Notes: generated by a model not told the origin, from the letters alone. 64,000 nucleotides of DNA from Verrucomicrobiales bacterium (GCA_016795385.1 JAEUHI010000077.1:186001-250000), one strand, 5' to 3'. Shown: positions 17,556 through 26,434, numbered from the stretch's first letter. Translations and numbers: made by a program.

Positions 17556-18671
17556 TCACCCCCGCAACGCCAGCAATTCCAGCACCGTCGGCAGGATCTG
17601 TCCGTGGGTGCGGTTGCGGCCGGCGCGGTTGAGGATGTCGGCCACGAGGGAGGCGTCGTGCAATCTCCGGGCGGGGAGCCAGTCTTCCTCGGTGGCGGCG
17701 TTTTCGCGTTTTGTCAGGGTGCGGATGAAGTCGCGGGTCTGGCAGCGGCTGATCTCGACGCGGGTGCCGCCCATTTCAAAATCGATTTCCACGGTGCCGA
17801 GGCGGGCGGGATCGAGTTCAGAGACGCGGATGCGGAAGCCTTGTCGCACAGCCTTTCCGGGCTGACAGACGATCTCACGACCTGTGGAGATCCCGCCGTC
17901 GATGCCGGCTTCGAGACGTCCCGCGACCCAGGCCGCGAGGTAAAGGGCGCTCATGCGAAAGCCTTTCGCGTAGCGGATTGTCACCTCGGAGAGCGAGCCG
18001 AGTTCACGCGCGACGAGGGGACGGTCGAAGGCATTGGCGACGGCATGGCGGATCGAGTTCATCCGCGTGAAGGCGAGGTCGTGCATGACGTAGGACGACG
18101 AGCCCCGCTGGCATTCGAGGAGACGCAGGAAGGGATTGCGCGGCGCGGCCCAGCCCTCGCTGTCGAAGAGGAGGCGGTCGATGCGCGAATAAAGGCCCTC
18201 TTCAAAGGCGTCGGAGAGTTCGCCCCGCCACCAGAAGGCGAGCGGCAGATCCGAGTCGAGATGGGCGAGGACAACGTTGCGGAGGAGTCCTGGGGAATGG
18301 CCGGTGAGGAAAAAGCTGATCTGCTCGGTGCAGACACTCTTTTCGCCGTTCCGGTCGATCTGGCAGTGGGCCTGCACCCAGGCGCGGGCTCCGGTCGCGG
18401 CGGCACGCGGGTCGGCGTGGATGAGGAGCGAGCGGCAAGCCGTCTCGTTTGTCAGCTCGGCGAGGACGGCGGCATCGCGCTCCAGCTCGGACGGGTTTTC
18501 GTTGTAGAGCGCGAGATTGATGAGCGAGGCCCGGGCGATGCCGGTATGGCCGCTCTCATCGGGATCGCCGACAAAGAGCGCCTGCAGCGCCTTCTCGATA
18601 CGGGATAGCTCCACCTCTTCGCCGAGCAGGTCGAAGGCAGGCGGGGCGGAAAGGGCGGCGGCGGTCGTCAT
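17556..18671 (-). CDS. opcA: Glucose-6-phosphate dehydrogenase assembly protein OpcA
   Basis: The start at 18671 (MTTAAALSAPP) gives a 371-residue protein. The frame continues upstream across the divergent protease gene and that extension is a shadow. Family features are LALYNENPSELERDA, TACRSLLIHADP, VCTEQISFFLTG, WWRGELSD and WLPARRLHDASLVADILN. OpcA is an allosteric partner that activates glucose-6-phosphate dehydrogenase in cyanobacteria and actinobacteria. No zwf gene is in the window, so it is an orphan here. It is divergent from the M16 protease gene. Confidence 0.85.
   Translation of the reverse strand: MTTAAALSAPPAFDLLGEEVELSRIEKALQALFVGDPDESGHTGIARASLINLALYNENPSELERDAAVLAELTNETACRSLLIHADPRAAATGARAWVQAHCQIDRNGEKSVCTEQISFFLTGHSPGLLRNVVLAHLDSDLPLAFWWRGELSDAFEEGLYSRIDRLLFDSEGWAAPRNPFLRLLECQRGSSSYVMHDLAFTRMNSIRHAVANAFDRPLVARELGSLSEVTIRYAKGFRMSALYLAAWVAGRLEAGIDGGISTGREIVCQPGKAVRQGFRIRVSELDPARLGTVEIDFEMGGTRVEISRCQTRDFIRTLTKRENAATEEDWLPARRLHDASLVADILNRAGRNRTHGQILPTVLELLALRG
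17710..17718 (+). repeat. TTTGTCAGG word, copy 3
   Basis: Inside opcA; the coding strand reads Leu-Thr-Lys. Followed by GT. Confidence 0.9.
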
Positions 18672-18770
18672 CGTTCCGGAGAATAGCCCCATTTTTCCCG
18701 GTGGAAAAGCGATTCGGGCTGGAGAAAGGTTGCGACCCGCCGCTCGCGCGGATTCTTCCCCCTGCCCCTG

Positions 18771-20042
18771 ATGTCTCCCAGCACCCGCGTCACCCGTCTC
18801 GACAACGGCATTCGTCTCGCCACCGTCTCCATGCCCCACATGGCCAGCGTTGCCATGGGCATCTGGGCCGGGGCGGGGAGTCGTCACGAGACCGAGCGCG
18901 AGCATGGCATGGCCCACTTCGTCGAGCACATGCTCTTCAAGGGCACCGAGGAACGCTCCGCCGAGGAGATCTCGCGCCACATCGAAAGCCTCGGGGCCTC
19001 CATCGACGGGTTCACGGTCGAGGATCACACCGCCTACCAGGTGAAGGGACCGTCGGAGAAATTCGGCCGTCTTTTCGAAGTGCTCTCCGATCTTTACCGC
19101 AATCCCTTTCTCGATCCCACCGAGATCGATTCCGAGAAGCAGGTGATCCGTGAAGAGATCGCGATGGTGCACGACCAACCCTCGCAATACCTCGACGACC
19201 TCATCAGCGAGGCGGCGTGGGGTCGCGAGCATCCCCTCGGCCGTTCCATCACCGGTACCGAGGAGAGCCTCGAAAAATTCCGCCGCGCCGACATCGAGGC
19301 TTTCCACTCGCGCGTCTATCGCGGCCGCCACACCGTCGTCTCGGTGGCAGGAAACATCGACCATGATGAAGTCGCCGCGATCGTCTCCGCCCGTCTCGGT
19401 GATCTCGCCGCGGGCGAAGAGCTCACCTGCGAGCCCGCCCTGCCGCCGCAGCCCCAGCACCGCTTCCACGAGGACGGCGGGCAAGAGCAATCGCACTTCG
19501 CCCTTTCCTTCCGCAACGTCGACCGCAACGACCCGCGTCGCTACGCCCACAAGCTGCTGAACGTGATCCTCGGCGAGAACATGAGTTCGCGCCTCTTCCA
19601 GGTGATCCGCGAGCAGCGCGGCCTTTGCTACGAGGTGCAGAGTGATCTCGTGAGTTTCTCGGACGCCGGGGCTCTGCAGATTTACCTCGCCCTCAGTCCG
19701 GCGAATCTCGCCCAAGCCCTCCGCGCGATTTCCACCATCCTCGAAGATCTCCGCACCCGCGGAGCTACCGCCGTGGAACTGGAAGAGGCGAAATCCTACG
19801 TCATCGGGCAGAATCGCATCAGCCTGGAGAACACCTCGGCCCAGATGATGTGGGCGGGCGAGTCGTTGCTGTATTTCAACGAATGGATCGATCCCGAGGT
19901 CGCCCACCAGCATCTCGAAGCGGTGACGCTCGCCGACATTCACGCCGCGGCGCGGGAGGCTTTTGATCCCGATACCTTGTGCTCTGCCATCATCGGACCC
20001 GCCGAGTCGCGGGGTAGGTTGGCTCAGTGGTTGGGAAGGTGA
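18771..20042 (+). CDS. M16-family zinc protease (processing-peptidase-like)
   Basis: A 423-residue protein with the inverted zinc motif HFVEH (His49, Glu52, His53) and the downstream Glu of the family in EKQVIREEIAMVHD. The second half (FALSFRNVDRND, LNVILGENMSSRLFQVIRE, RGLCYEVQSDLVSF) is the paired inactive lobe. It resembles mitochondrial-processing-peptidase-like proteins such as YmxG, which degrade short peptides in the cytoplasm. No signal peptide is visible. The last codons run into a heptad repeat. Confidence 0.9.
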   Translation: MSPSTRVTRLDNGIRLATVSMPHMASVAMGIWAGAGSRHETEREHGMAHFVEHMLFKGTEERSAEEISRHIESLGASIDGFTVEDHTAYQVKGPSEKFGRLFEVLSDLYRNPFLDPTEIDSEKQVIREEIAMVHDQPSQYLDDLISEAAWGREHPLGRSITGTEESLEKFRRADIEAFHSRVYRGRHTVVSVAGNIDHDEVAAIVSARLGDLAAGEELTCEPALPPQPQHRFHEDGGQEQSHFALSFRNVDRNDPRRYAHKLLNVILGENMSSRLFQVIREQRGLCYEVQSDLVSFSDAGALQIYLALSPANLAQALRAISTILEDLRTRGATAVELEEAKSYVIGQNRISLENTSAQMMWAGESLLYFNEWIDPEVAHQHLEAVTLADIHAAAREAFDPDTLCSAIIGPAESRGRLAQWLGR

Positions 20043-20068
20043 GGTCGGAGGTCGGAGGTCGGAGGTCA
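20041..20068. repeat. Four-unit heptanucleotide tandem repeat
   Basis: Four 7-base units (GAGGTCG three times, then GAGGTCA) start inside the protease stop codon and end in the stop of the converging gene. The unit is the reverse complement class of the 13-unit array at 17461-17551. Both arrays sit exactly at the ends of converging genes. Confidence 0.85.
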
Positions 20069-21142
20069 CGCCGTGGGGACGACGTGGAGGAGGCGGAGGG
20101 TCGTGATCTGGCGGACGGGAGTCTGCACGGGAGGCTCTTCGCCGACGGCGGGTCGGGTGATCCAGAGATCGATGCTTTGCTGGGCGTGACGCACCATCTT
20201 GTCGAGCGGATCGAGATAGACGCGGCCGCTCAGGCTCGTCGTCTGCACCTCCACGGTGGTGGGGGCGGCACCTGCGTCGGGGAGAGATCCCGCGAGGGTT
20301 CCGGCATACTCGATCGAGAGGCAGTTCTGCCCTTCGAAGCTCACCGAGCCGGCGTGCCGACACGAGAGGTCAAAGGTCAAGGCACCGATCTCGCCGATCT
20401 GACGCGTCCCTTGGAGCGACCAACCGTCGCCCGGTGCGACCCGCTTTTCCGAAAAGCCCTGGAAAAGCCCTGCGATGAGCTGTTCGAGCTCGTCGGGTCC
20501 GAATTTCGGCACATCGGGCAGCAAAGCGGTCTCATCGCCGCCTCCCGACGTCACCGACGCGTCGATGCGGCCTCTGTCGTCGAGGGTCAGGTCGACGAGG
20601 CGGTTCATCGTCGCGCGGACGTGGCGGCCGAGGGGTGTCTCCTGATCCTCCGGCTTCAGGGATTCGTAAGTCAGCGTCGTGCCGCGCGAGTTGAAGGTCA
20701 GGTCGAGCCTCTCGGTGCGCGCTTTCAGGACGATGCCGGGCTTTCCGTCGACCCGGACCTTCGCGTCGTAGCGGGCCTGTTGCTCCATCGTGAAACCTTC
20801 GCCGCCGCCGAGCTGCAGCTCGGTCTTCACGACAAAGCGATAGGTGTTCCCGGGCTGGAATTCCGGACGGATCCGCTCGGCTTTCGACGAGGTCGCCGTC
20901 GTGCCCGGCAGCGTGAAGCCAGGCATCGCCACTCCCGGACCGGGGGCCGTGGGGAAAACCGCCGCCGGACGGCGCGGTTCGTTCATCGCGGGGACACCGG
21001 GGATCGCCGGGATGGGGATGACGACAGGCTCCGCCTTGGGTTTCTCCGTGGCGGATTGCTGCGCGCGCAACCCGGGCATGGCCAAGGTCAGCAAGGATGC
21101 CGTGGCGAGGAGTGAGCGGAGGTGCTGGGAAAGAATGCGCAC
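20066..21142 (-). CDS. Exported protein of unknown function, DUF6263-like
   Basis: I place the start at GTG 21142 (MRILSQHLRSLLATASLLTLA after initiator translation) because it gives a proper signal peptide; no ATG does. The mature protein has a Pro-rich linker, then a beta-rich domain beginning GNTYRFVVKTELQLGGG. This resembles lipoprotein-like or DUF6263-like proteins that carry hydrophobic ligands. Features include LDLTFNSRGTTLTYESL, GDGWSLQGTRQIG and LSGRVYLDPLDKMV. No catalytic residues are apparent. The family call is tentative. Confidence 0.55.
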   Translation of the reverse strand: MRILSQHLRSLLATASLLTLAMPGLRAQQSATEKPKAEPVVIPIPAIPGVPAMNEPRRPAAVFPTAPGPGVAMPGFTLPGTTATSSKAERIRPEFQPGNTYRFVVKTELQLGGGEGFTMEQQARYDAKVRVDGKPGIVLKARTERLDLTFNSRGTTLTYESLKPEDQETPLGRHVRATMNRLVDLTLDDRGRIDASVTSGGGDETALLPDVPKFGPDELEQLIAGLFQGFSEKRVAPGDGWSLQGTRQIGEIGALTFDLSCRHAGSVSFEGQNCLSIEYAGTLAGSLPDAGAAPTTVEVQTTSLSGRVYLDPLDKMVRHAQQSIDLWITRPAVGEEPPVQTPVRQITTLRLLHVVPTA

Positions 21143-21192
21143 ACGACGAGCGAACCACAAATCCGGGGGTGGGGCAATGATGGAGTGATGGA

Positions 21193-21621
21193 GTGGTTTC
21201 CGGTGGAGATCTTGAAAACGAAGATTTGCGTTTTGTTTTCGAACAGGAATTGCGAGAATTTCGTTCAAAACGTGGACGCAGCATGAGCCTTCAGGAGCTC
21301 TATCACCGAATCCGGCCACTGGCGAAGTGGCATGCCGAGCAGCAAGGGGAAAGACTTCCCATGGATCCGGTTGTCGCTTTCGTTCTCGCCGCCTTTTTCA
21401 GCGTGGTTGGTGGTCTGTTAGGGGGATTCGCTCTATGGATCAACCTGGGGTTCACTCCTGAAAACTCCGGAGGAACCCTCATCTTGATTGGCGGGGCCCT
21501 TCTCATGACGGTTCTTTCTGCCGTCATCTATGCGATTCAGAAGAGTCGCACCGTTTTCTACGGCCTGAATGCCTTTACCGTCCTGACATTGATCAACCTC
21601 GTCTCATCGCTTTTGAAGTGA
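21193..21621 (+). CDS. Small membrane protein of unknown function
   Basis: A 142-residue frame from GTG 21193; the ATG at 21282 (MSLQELYHRI) is an alternative that would remove a charged 29-residue leader. Three hydrophobic stretches follow: VAFVLAAFFSVVGGLLGGFAL, LILIGGALLMTVLSAVIYAI and GLNAFTVLTLINLVSSLL. No family is recognised. Base composition is slightly more AT-rich than neighbouring genes. It stands between divergent and convergent minus-strand genes, so it is probably transcribed alone. Confidence 0.5.
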   Translation: MVSGGDLENEDLRFVFEQELREFRSKRGRSMSLQELYHRIRPLAKWHAEQQGERLPMDPVVAFVLAAFFSVVGGLLGGFALWINLGFTPENSGGTLILIGGALLMTVLSAVIYAIQKSRTVFYGLNAFTVLTLINLVSSLLK

Positions 21622-21682
21622 GGTCTCGGAACGGCTCGGCACGAAACGCGGGTCGGCGTCATTCACCGCGGCAGCGCTGGAG

Positions 21683-21702
21683 GGGCACAGTCCTCTGTGC
21701 CC
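21683..21702. terminator. Perfect hairpin between converging genes
   Basis: GGGCACAG-TCCT-CTGTGCCC forms a perfect 8-base stem with a 4-base loop in the 155-base gap where the small membrane protein gene meets the sigma-54 activator gene. There is no T-run on either side, so it would be a poor intrinsic terminator. It could instead be a dispersed palindromic element. Role uncertain. Confidence 0.35.
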
Positions 21703-21776
21703 GAGTGTGCGCCCATGGAACCTGAGGCAGAACGCGGAAGCACACTTCTCAAAGCAACGGGGCTAGCAATCACCGC

Positions 21777-23234
21777 TCAATCCCGAGCCGCACCCTTCGC
21801 CACCGCTTTCCCCTTTTTCGCCGGAGCACCCGATCCGTTCGAGCGGGTCTCGACGTAGGCGAGGAATTCGTCTTTCGAGATACCGAGGATGGCGGCGGCC
21901 TGGTCGTCGTCGCCGGTCTCGCGCAGGGCGGTCTCGGCGAGCAGTTTCATCGCCAGCGCGACGGGAGAAACCTTGGCCAGGGCGGCGGATTGGAGGAAAC
22001 GCTTCGCGGCGCGCTCGAGGATGACGCGCTCGCTCTCGCTGCTGCTCGCCTGATCGAAGGGCAGGTCGCTGCCGAGAATGACGTTGCCGCTCGCGAGGAC
22101 GCAGGCGCGCTGGATGAGGTTCTCGAGCTCGCGGACGTTGCCGGGCCAGTGGTAGCCTTCGATCATCTCGGCGGCTTCCTTCGAAAATTGCATGGGCCGA
22201 CCGCGACCGCCCTCGGTGCGCTTCGCGAGGAAGTGCTCGGCGAGGAGACGGATGTCCTCCTGGCGCTGGCGCAGCGGTGGGATGTGGATGCGGACGACGT
22301 TGAGACGGTAAAAGAGGTCCTCGCGGAAGGTGCCGTGCTCGACTTCCTCCTCGAGCCGTTTGTTCGTCGCGGCAAGGATGCGGACGTCGGTCTGGAGGGT
22401 CTGGTTGCCCCCGACGCGGGAGAATTCACCGCTCTGGAGGACGCGGAGGAGCTTGCTCTGCACCTCCATGGGCATGTCGCCGATCTCGTCCAGAAAGAGG
22501 GTGCCGCCGTGGCATTGCTCGAAACGGCCGATGCGCTGGTTCACTGCTCCGGTGAAGGCACCCTTTTCGTGGCCGAAGAGTTCGCTCTCGAGGAGGTTGC
22601 TGGGGATCGCGGCACAGTTGATGGCGACGTATTCGGCCTTGGCGCGGCGGGAGAATTTGTGGATCGCGTTCGAGACGACTTCCTTGCCCACGCCGCTCTC
22701 GCCGGTGATGAGGACGGGGGCGTCGGCACGGGCGACACGGCCGATCAGTTTGTAAACATCCTGCATCGCCGGGGAACGGCCGATGATGAGGTCGTCGGTC
22801 GGCTGCGGGGGAATGATGGGATCGGATTTGCTGCGATCCTCGGCGGCGCGCATCTGCTCGGCGGCGGAGAGGGCCCGCTCGGCGATGCCGCGCAACTCGA
22901 AGTTCACCGATTCGCGGCGCAGCACGTCGAAGGCACCCAGGCGCATCGACTCGATCACCGCATTGGTGGAGTGGACGCGGCCGTTGAGGATGACCATTGC
23001 ATTGGGCTGCGCCATGCGGATCCGCTTCAGCAGCTCGACGCCATCGAAGGGACGCATCTGGAATTCGGCGATGAGGAGGTCGGCGTTCCGCTCGGTGAAC
23101 AACTTCAGGGCTTCGTCGGCGGTCCGGGTCGTGACCACCTCGACGGAATCGGCCTCGAGGTGGCGCGACGCCCACTCGAGGAAATCGGGATCATTGTCCG
23201 CGATAACGACCGTTTGTTTTTGGAGATCTTCCAT
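21777..23234 (-). CDS. Sigma-54 activator of NtrC type with degenerate receiver
   Basis: ATG 23234 gives a 485-residue protein: receiver (1-125), AAA+ sigma-54 interaction domain (about 150-385) and a short Fis-like helix-turn-helix. The AAA+ part is complete, with Walker A GESGVGKE, the sigma-54 loop GAFTGA, Walker B GGTLFLDEIGDM and the arginine-finger region. In the receiver the expected phospho-acceptor Asp is Glu57 (DLLIAEFQM) and the beta-5 Lys is Arg (VLRRES), so classical phosphorylation is unlikely. Activation may be constitutive or by another signal. It is divergent from the M24 peptidase gene. Confidence 0.88.
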   Translation of the reverse strand: MEDLQKQTVVIADNDPDFLEWASRHLEADSVEVVTTRTADEALKLFTERNADLLIAEFQMRPFDGVELLKRIRMAQPNAMVILNGRVHSTNAVIESMRLGAFDVLRRESVNFELRGIAERALSAAEQMRAAEDRSKSDPIIPPQPTDDLIIGRSPAMQDVYKLIGRVARADAPVLITGESGVGKEVVSNAIHKFSRRAKAEYVAINCAAIPSNLLESELFGHEKGAFTGAVNQRIGRFEQCHGGTLFLDEIGDMPMEVQSKLLRVLQSGEFSRVGGNQTLQTDVRILAATNKRLEEEVEHGTFREDLFYRLNVVRIHIPPLRQRQEDIRLLAEHFLAKRTEGGRGRPMQFSKEAAEMIEGYHWPGNVRELENLIQRACVLASGNVILGSDLPFDQASSSESERVILERAAKRFLQSAALAKVSPVALAMKLLAETALRETGDDDQAAAILGISKDEFLAYVETRSNGSGAPAKKGKAVAKGAARD

Positions 23235-23336
23235 ATAGGGTTGGGCTCCCACGGACCGGGATTGCTTACGCTCCCAACCGCGGGACGGGGGGCCAGACGA
23301 TAGCACAATCCCGCCATTCCACCGATTTTTTAGGCG

Positions 23337-24659
23337 ATGAAATACGACGAAATTCCTTCGGATCTCTTTACCAACAACCGCTCCCGGCTCGCCGCGGCGC
23401 TCTCCGGCAAGGCCCTCGCGGTGGTCCATTCGGCGGACATTCCCTGGCGTTGTGCGGATGGTTCGATGCCCTTCCTCCAGAATTCCGACCTGTTCTATCT
23501 CAGCGGGATCGATCAGGAGGAAACCATCCTGCTGCTGATGCCCGGGCACCCCGATCCGGCGCTGCGCGAGATCCTTTTCGTCCGCGAAACTTCGGAGCTG
23601 ATCGCGATCTGGGAGGGCCACAAGGTGACGATCGAGGAGGCACAAAAAATTTCCGGAATCGGTACGGTAAAATGGTCCAGCGAGTTCGACGCGGTCTTCC
23701 GGAGGCTCGTCCGCGAGGCCGAAACGGTCTGGCTGAACCACAACGAGCACGGCCGCTCGAGCGCCCCTGTTAATTTTTCGCTCGACGACCGCTTTCGGCG
23801 TCTTTGTCAGGAACGCCACCCCGACCTCCGTTACGAAAGGCTCGCCCCGGTGCTGCACCGCCTCCGCGCGGAGAAGTCGGATCACGAGATCGCCCTCGTC
23901 CAGCGCGCCTGCGACATCACCGCGAAGGGTTTCGAGCGGCTCCTCCGTTTCGTGAAGCCGGGGGTGATGGAGTATGAGATCGAGGCCGAGCTGCTCCACG
24001 AATTCGTCCGCCATGGATCGCGCGGTTTCGCCTACCAGCCCATCATTGCCTCGGGGAAAAACGCCTGCGTCCTTCACTACATCGTGAACGACCAGCCCTG
24101 CCGGGACGGGGATCTCCTCCTCCTCGACGTCGCGGCCGAGTACGGGAACTACAATTCCGACCTCACCCGCACGATTCCCGTGAACGGGAAATACACCCCG
24201 CGCCAGCGGGCCGTCTACGACGCGGTGCACCGCATCCTGCGCCTCTGCATCGACGAGCTCATCGTGCCGGGCAAACACCTCAAGGATGTCTACCACAAGG
24301 AAGTCGCCCGGGCCACGGAGGACGAGCTGATCGCCCTCGGCCTGCTCGATCCCCAGGTTGTCGCCGAGGAGCGCGCCCAGGAGGATCTGCCCGAGGAGAA
24401 ACGCGCTTATCGCAAATACTTCATGCACGGCGTCTCGCACAGCCTCGGTCTCGATGTGCATGACGTGACGCCGGCGGAGAATGTTTTCGTCGAAAACATG
24501 ATCGTGACGGTGGAGCCCGGCATCTACCTGCCCGAGGAGGGCTTCGGCGTGCGTCTCGAAAACGACATCGTCGTGAAGACCGGCGGCAACATTGATCTCA
24601 TGGCCCACATCCCGATCGATGCCGATGAGATCGAAGCGATGATGGCGGCGACGGCGTAA
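23337..24659 (+). CDS. Xaa-Pro aminopeptidase, M24B family
   Basis: A 440-residue PepP-like enzyme. The N-terminal domain (FYLSGIDQEETILLLMPG) is of aminopeptidase P type. The C-terminal pita-bread fold has the five metal ligands: LLDVAAEYGNYNSDLTR (two Asp), MHGVSHSLGLDVHD (His), VTVEPGIY (Glu) and GVRLEND (Glu). It removes N-terminal residues that precede proline in the cytoplasm. Two TTTGTCAGG words occur nearby: one in this gene, read as LCQER, and one in the next. Confidence 0.9.
   Translation: MKYDEIPSDLFTNNRSRLAAALSGKALAVVHSADIPWRCADGSMPFLQNSDLFYLSGIDQEETILLLMPGHPDPALREILFVRETSELIAIWEGHKVTIEEAQKISGIGTVKWSSEFDAVFRRLVREAETVWLNHNEHGRSSAPVNFSLDDRFRRLCQERHPDLRYERLAPVLHRLRAEKSDHEIALVQRACDITAKGFERLLRFVKPGVMEYEIEAELLHEFVRHGSRGFAYQPIIASGKNACVLHYIVNDQPCRDGDLLLLDVAAEYGNYNSDLTRTIPVNGKYTPRQRAVYDAVHRILRLCIDELIVPGKHLKDVYHKEVARATEDELIALGLLDPQVVAEERAQEDLPEEKRAYRKYFMHGVSHSLGLDVHDVTPAENVFVENMIVTVEPGIYLPEEGFGVRLENDIVVKTGGNIDLMAHIPIDADEIEAMMAATA
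23803..23811 (+). repeat. TTTGTCAGG word, copy 4
   Basis: Inside the M24 peptidase gene; read as Leu-Cys-Gln-Glu. Confidence 0.9.
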
Positions 24660-24681
24660 GAAGCCAGGGCGTTTCTCCGCG

Positions 24682-25179
24682 ATGAGCCTGCGCTCGCTCC
24701 TCGACGATCTCGGCAGGGTTTTCCGCCGGCTTCTTTCGCGAAAGGGAGTGCCTCAGGCAACGTTTTCCATCGATCACATCCTCGCGCAGGGACGTCTCAC
24801 CGAGGCGCGCGAGCGTTTCCGGCTCGGGCAGGCCGATCCTGACAAAACGGCAAAGTATTCGCATCGTCCCACCTGGCAACTCGTGTGCGAAGAGGTGCTC
24901 GACACCGATTTTGATCCGCCGGTATACGATGCGATCTACGCCGAATTGCTCCGCCGCGGCTACGACGACCGCACCATCGATGACCTGCGCCGTCTCGCCT
25001 GGGAGACGGCCGGATGGATGAATTACGATCTGATGCTCTGGGAATGGACGGTGCTCGAGGAGAGCGACATGAAAATCGCCCTCGACCTCCAACGTGAGCG
25101 CGGATTGATCGGGGCGATCGAGCACGAGCGGCGGCTCGAGCGGATCAGGGAGGTATCGGAGCGTCCGATCCCGGATTGA
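24682..25179 (+). CDS. Hypothetical protein
   Basis: A 165-residue, charged, mainly helical cytoplasmic protein beginning SLRSLLDDLGRVFRRLL, a possible amphipathic helix. Other segments are HILAQGRLTEARERFRLG, DDLRRLAWETAGWMNYDLML and IEHERRLERIREVSER. I recognise no domain. It begins 22 bases after the aminopeptidase gene and is likely co-transcribed with it. A reverse TTTGTCAGG word codes for DPDKT in the middle. Codon use looks native. Confidence 0.6.
   Translation: MSLRSLLDDLGRVFRRLLSRKGVPQATFSIDHILAQGRLTEARERFRLGQADPDKTAKYSHRPTWQLVCEEVLDTDFDPPVYDAIYAELLRRGYDDRTIDDLRRLAWETAGWMNYDLMLWEWTVLEESDMKIALDLQRERGLIGAIEHERRLERIREVSERPIPD
24838..24846 (-). repeat. TTTGTCAGG word, copy 5
   Basis: Inside the hypothetical gene at 24682; codes Asp-Pro-Asp-Lys. 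Followed by AT. Confidence 0.9.
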
Positions 25180-25184
25180 GGGGA

Positions 25185-26351
25185 TCACTCTCCGCCCGAC
25201 TCCGTGCTCTTTTTCAGGAATCCGCCGAACCCTTTCGGGAAGAGCGGTTTCACCTTTCGTTCCGTGACTTCCGTCTCGGTCGGTGCGGGCGCGGCCCGCT
25301 GCGCGTCCTTGAAGAGGATGGGGAGAAACTCCGCGTCGCGGAAGCCACGCGCGCCTTTTTTGCCCTGGTGCACGACGACGAGATCCATCGAGGGCACGAT
25401 GTAGAGGCGCTGGAAATTCGACCCGAGCGAGCAGATGAGATCCGGAGGTGCCGCCTTGCTGAGACAGGCGCGGCTCCAATCCTCGGGCAGGGGTTCGATC
25501 TCGAGGGTTTCCTCCACGTCGAGTTCGCGTGCGTCGGGCCGCGTGCAGTAGGAGTTCACCCAGAAACAGAGGCCGAAGGCGGGATTGATCGGCGTCGGTT
25601 TGAAACATTTCGTCAGTTCCTCGGTGGGAACGATCTGTTTCCCGTTCCAGGTGCCGCCTTGGCAGACCATCTCGCCGAAGTTCATCCAATGGCGGCCGCT
25701 CATGTACATCCCGGCCGAGGGGATGACGTTGCCATGACTGTCGGCGCGCCACTGCGAGATGCCGATGTCGAGCGGCTGGATGAGTTTGCGATTCAGATAG
25801 GCCTCGTAGGTCAGCCCTTTGCGTTTCAGCTTGCGGCGCATCACCTCGCAAAACACCTGCAGGTGGCTCGGTCCGTAGATGAAGGAAGCCCCCGGATCGT
25901 TCTTCGCATCGAGCCCGAGGGAGAGGGTGAGTTTGTCGGCGGTGGAGCGTCCGTAGATTTCCTCGAAGCCCGTCTCGAGGCCGGAAGTGAAATCGAGCAG
26001 CTCGCGGATCGTGATCCTCGCCTTGCGCGGATCGTCGCGCCACTCGGGCAGGGTCTCGGCGACCTTTTCATCGAGCGAGAGGAGGCCCTCCTTCTCGGCG
26101 ATCACGGCGATCGCGCCGAAGAAGGATTTCGTGCCGGAATAAATGTGGATGGGCGTGTCACCCGAGTGACCCTTCGCATATCGCTCGAAGCGCAGTTGCC
26201 CGCCTTCCTTGACGATGAATCCGATCCCGCCGCGTTTGGCGGAATAGGAGTGAGCCGCCTCGATGGAGCTTTTCGAGAGCTGGGCGGAGGCGGAAGAGGC
26301 TCCGAAATAGATCAGGCTCATGAGGAGGGGCACGAGGCGCGGGAACGACAT
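25185..26351 (-). CDS. Exported serine hydrolase of the beta-lactamase/class C family
   Basis: The start at 26351 gives a signal peptide (LLMSLIYFGASSASAQ) and a 388-residue protein. The serine motif S-x-x-K is in IYSGTKSFFGA near residue 75, a Tyr motif occurs at FIYGPSHLQ, and a possible third motif at VVVHQGKKG. This set matches the beta-lactamase/DD-peptidase fold (PF00144), where members act as esterases, peptidases or carboxypeptidases. No Y-x-N exists at the Tyr motif (YGPS), so it is probably an esterase-like member. The substrate is unknown. It converges with the preceding gene. Confidence 0.82.
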   Translation of the reverse strand: MSFPRLVPLLMSLIYFGASSASAQLSKSSIEAAHSYSAKRGGIGFIVKEGGQLRFERYAKGHSGDTPIHIYSGTKSFFGAIAVIAEKEGLLSLDEKVAETLPEWRDDPRKARITIRELLDFTSGLETGFEEIYGRSTADKLTLSLGLDAKNDPGASFIYGPSHLQVFCEVMRRKLKRKGLTYEAYLNRKLIQPLDIGISQWRADSHGNVIPSAGMYMSGRHWMNFGEMVCQGGTWNGKQIVPTEELTKCFKPTPINPAFGLCFWVNSYCTRPDARELDVEETLEIEPLPEDWSRACLSKAAPPDLICSLGSNFQRLYIVPSMDLVVVHQGKKGARGFRDAEFLPILFKDAQRAAPAPTETEVTERKVKPLFPKGFGGFLKKSTESGGE

Positions 26352-26434
26352 GCTCCCAAGATGCCCGAAGGATGCGGCCTGGTCAAAGGCGGGATCGACT
26401 TGACCGAAGGGGGAAAGCGGCGCTCTTTTGACGC

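Noticed and set aside
15403-17559. A 718-codon minus-strand frame opposite the pectate lyase and esterase genes
   Set aside because: It is the antisense shadow of two clear plus-strand genes, and its N-terminus is an artefact of the heptad repeat.
23235-24608. N-terminal extension of the sigma-54 activator frame
   Set aside because: It runs antisense through the M24 peptidase gene, and the family start at 23234 gives a standard protein.
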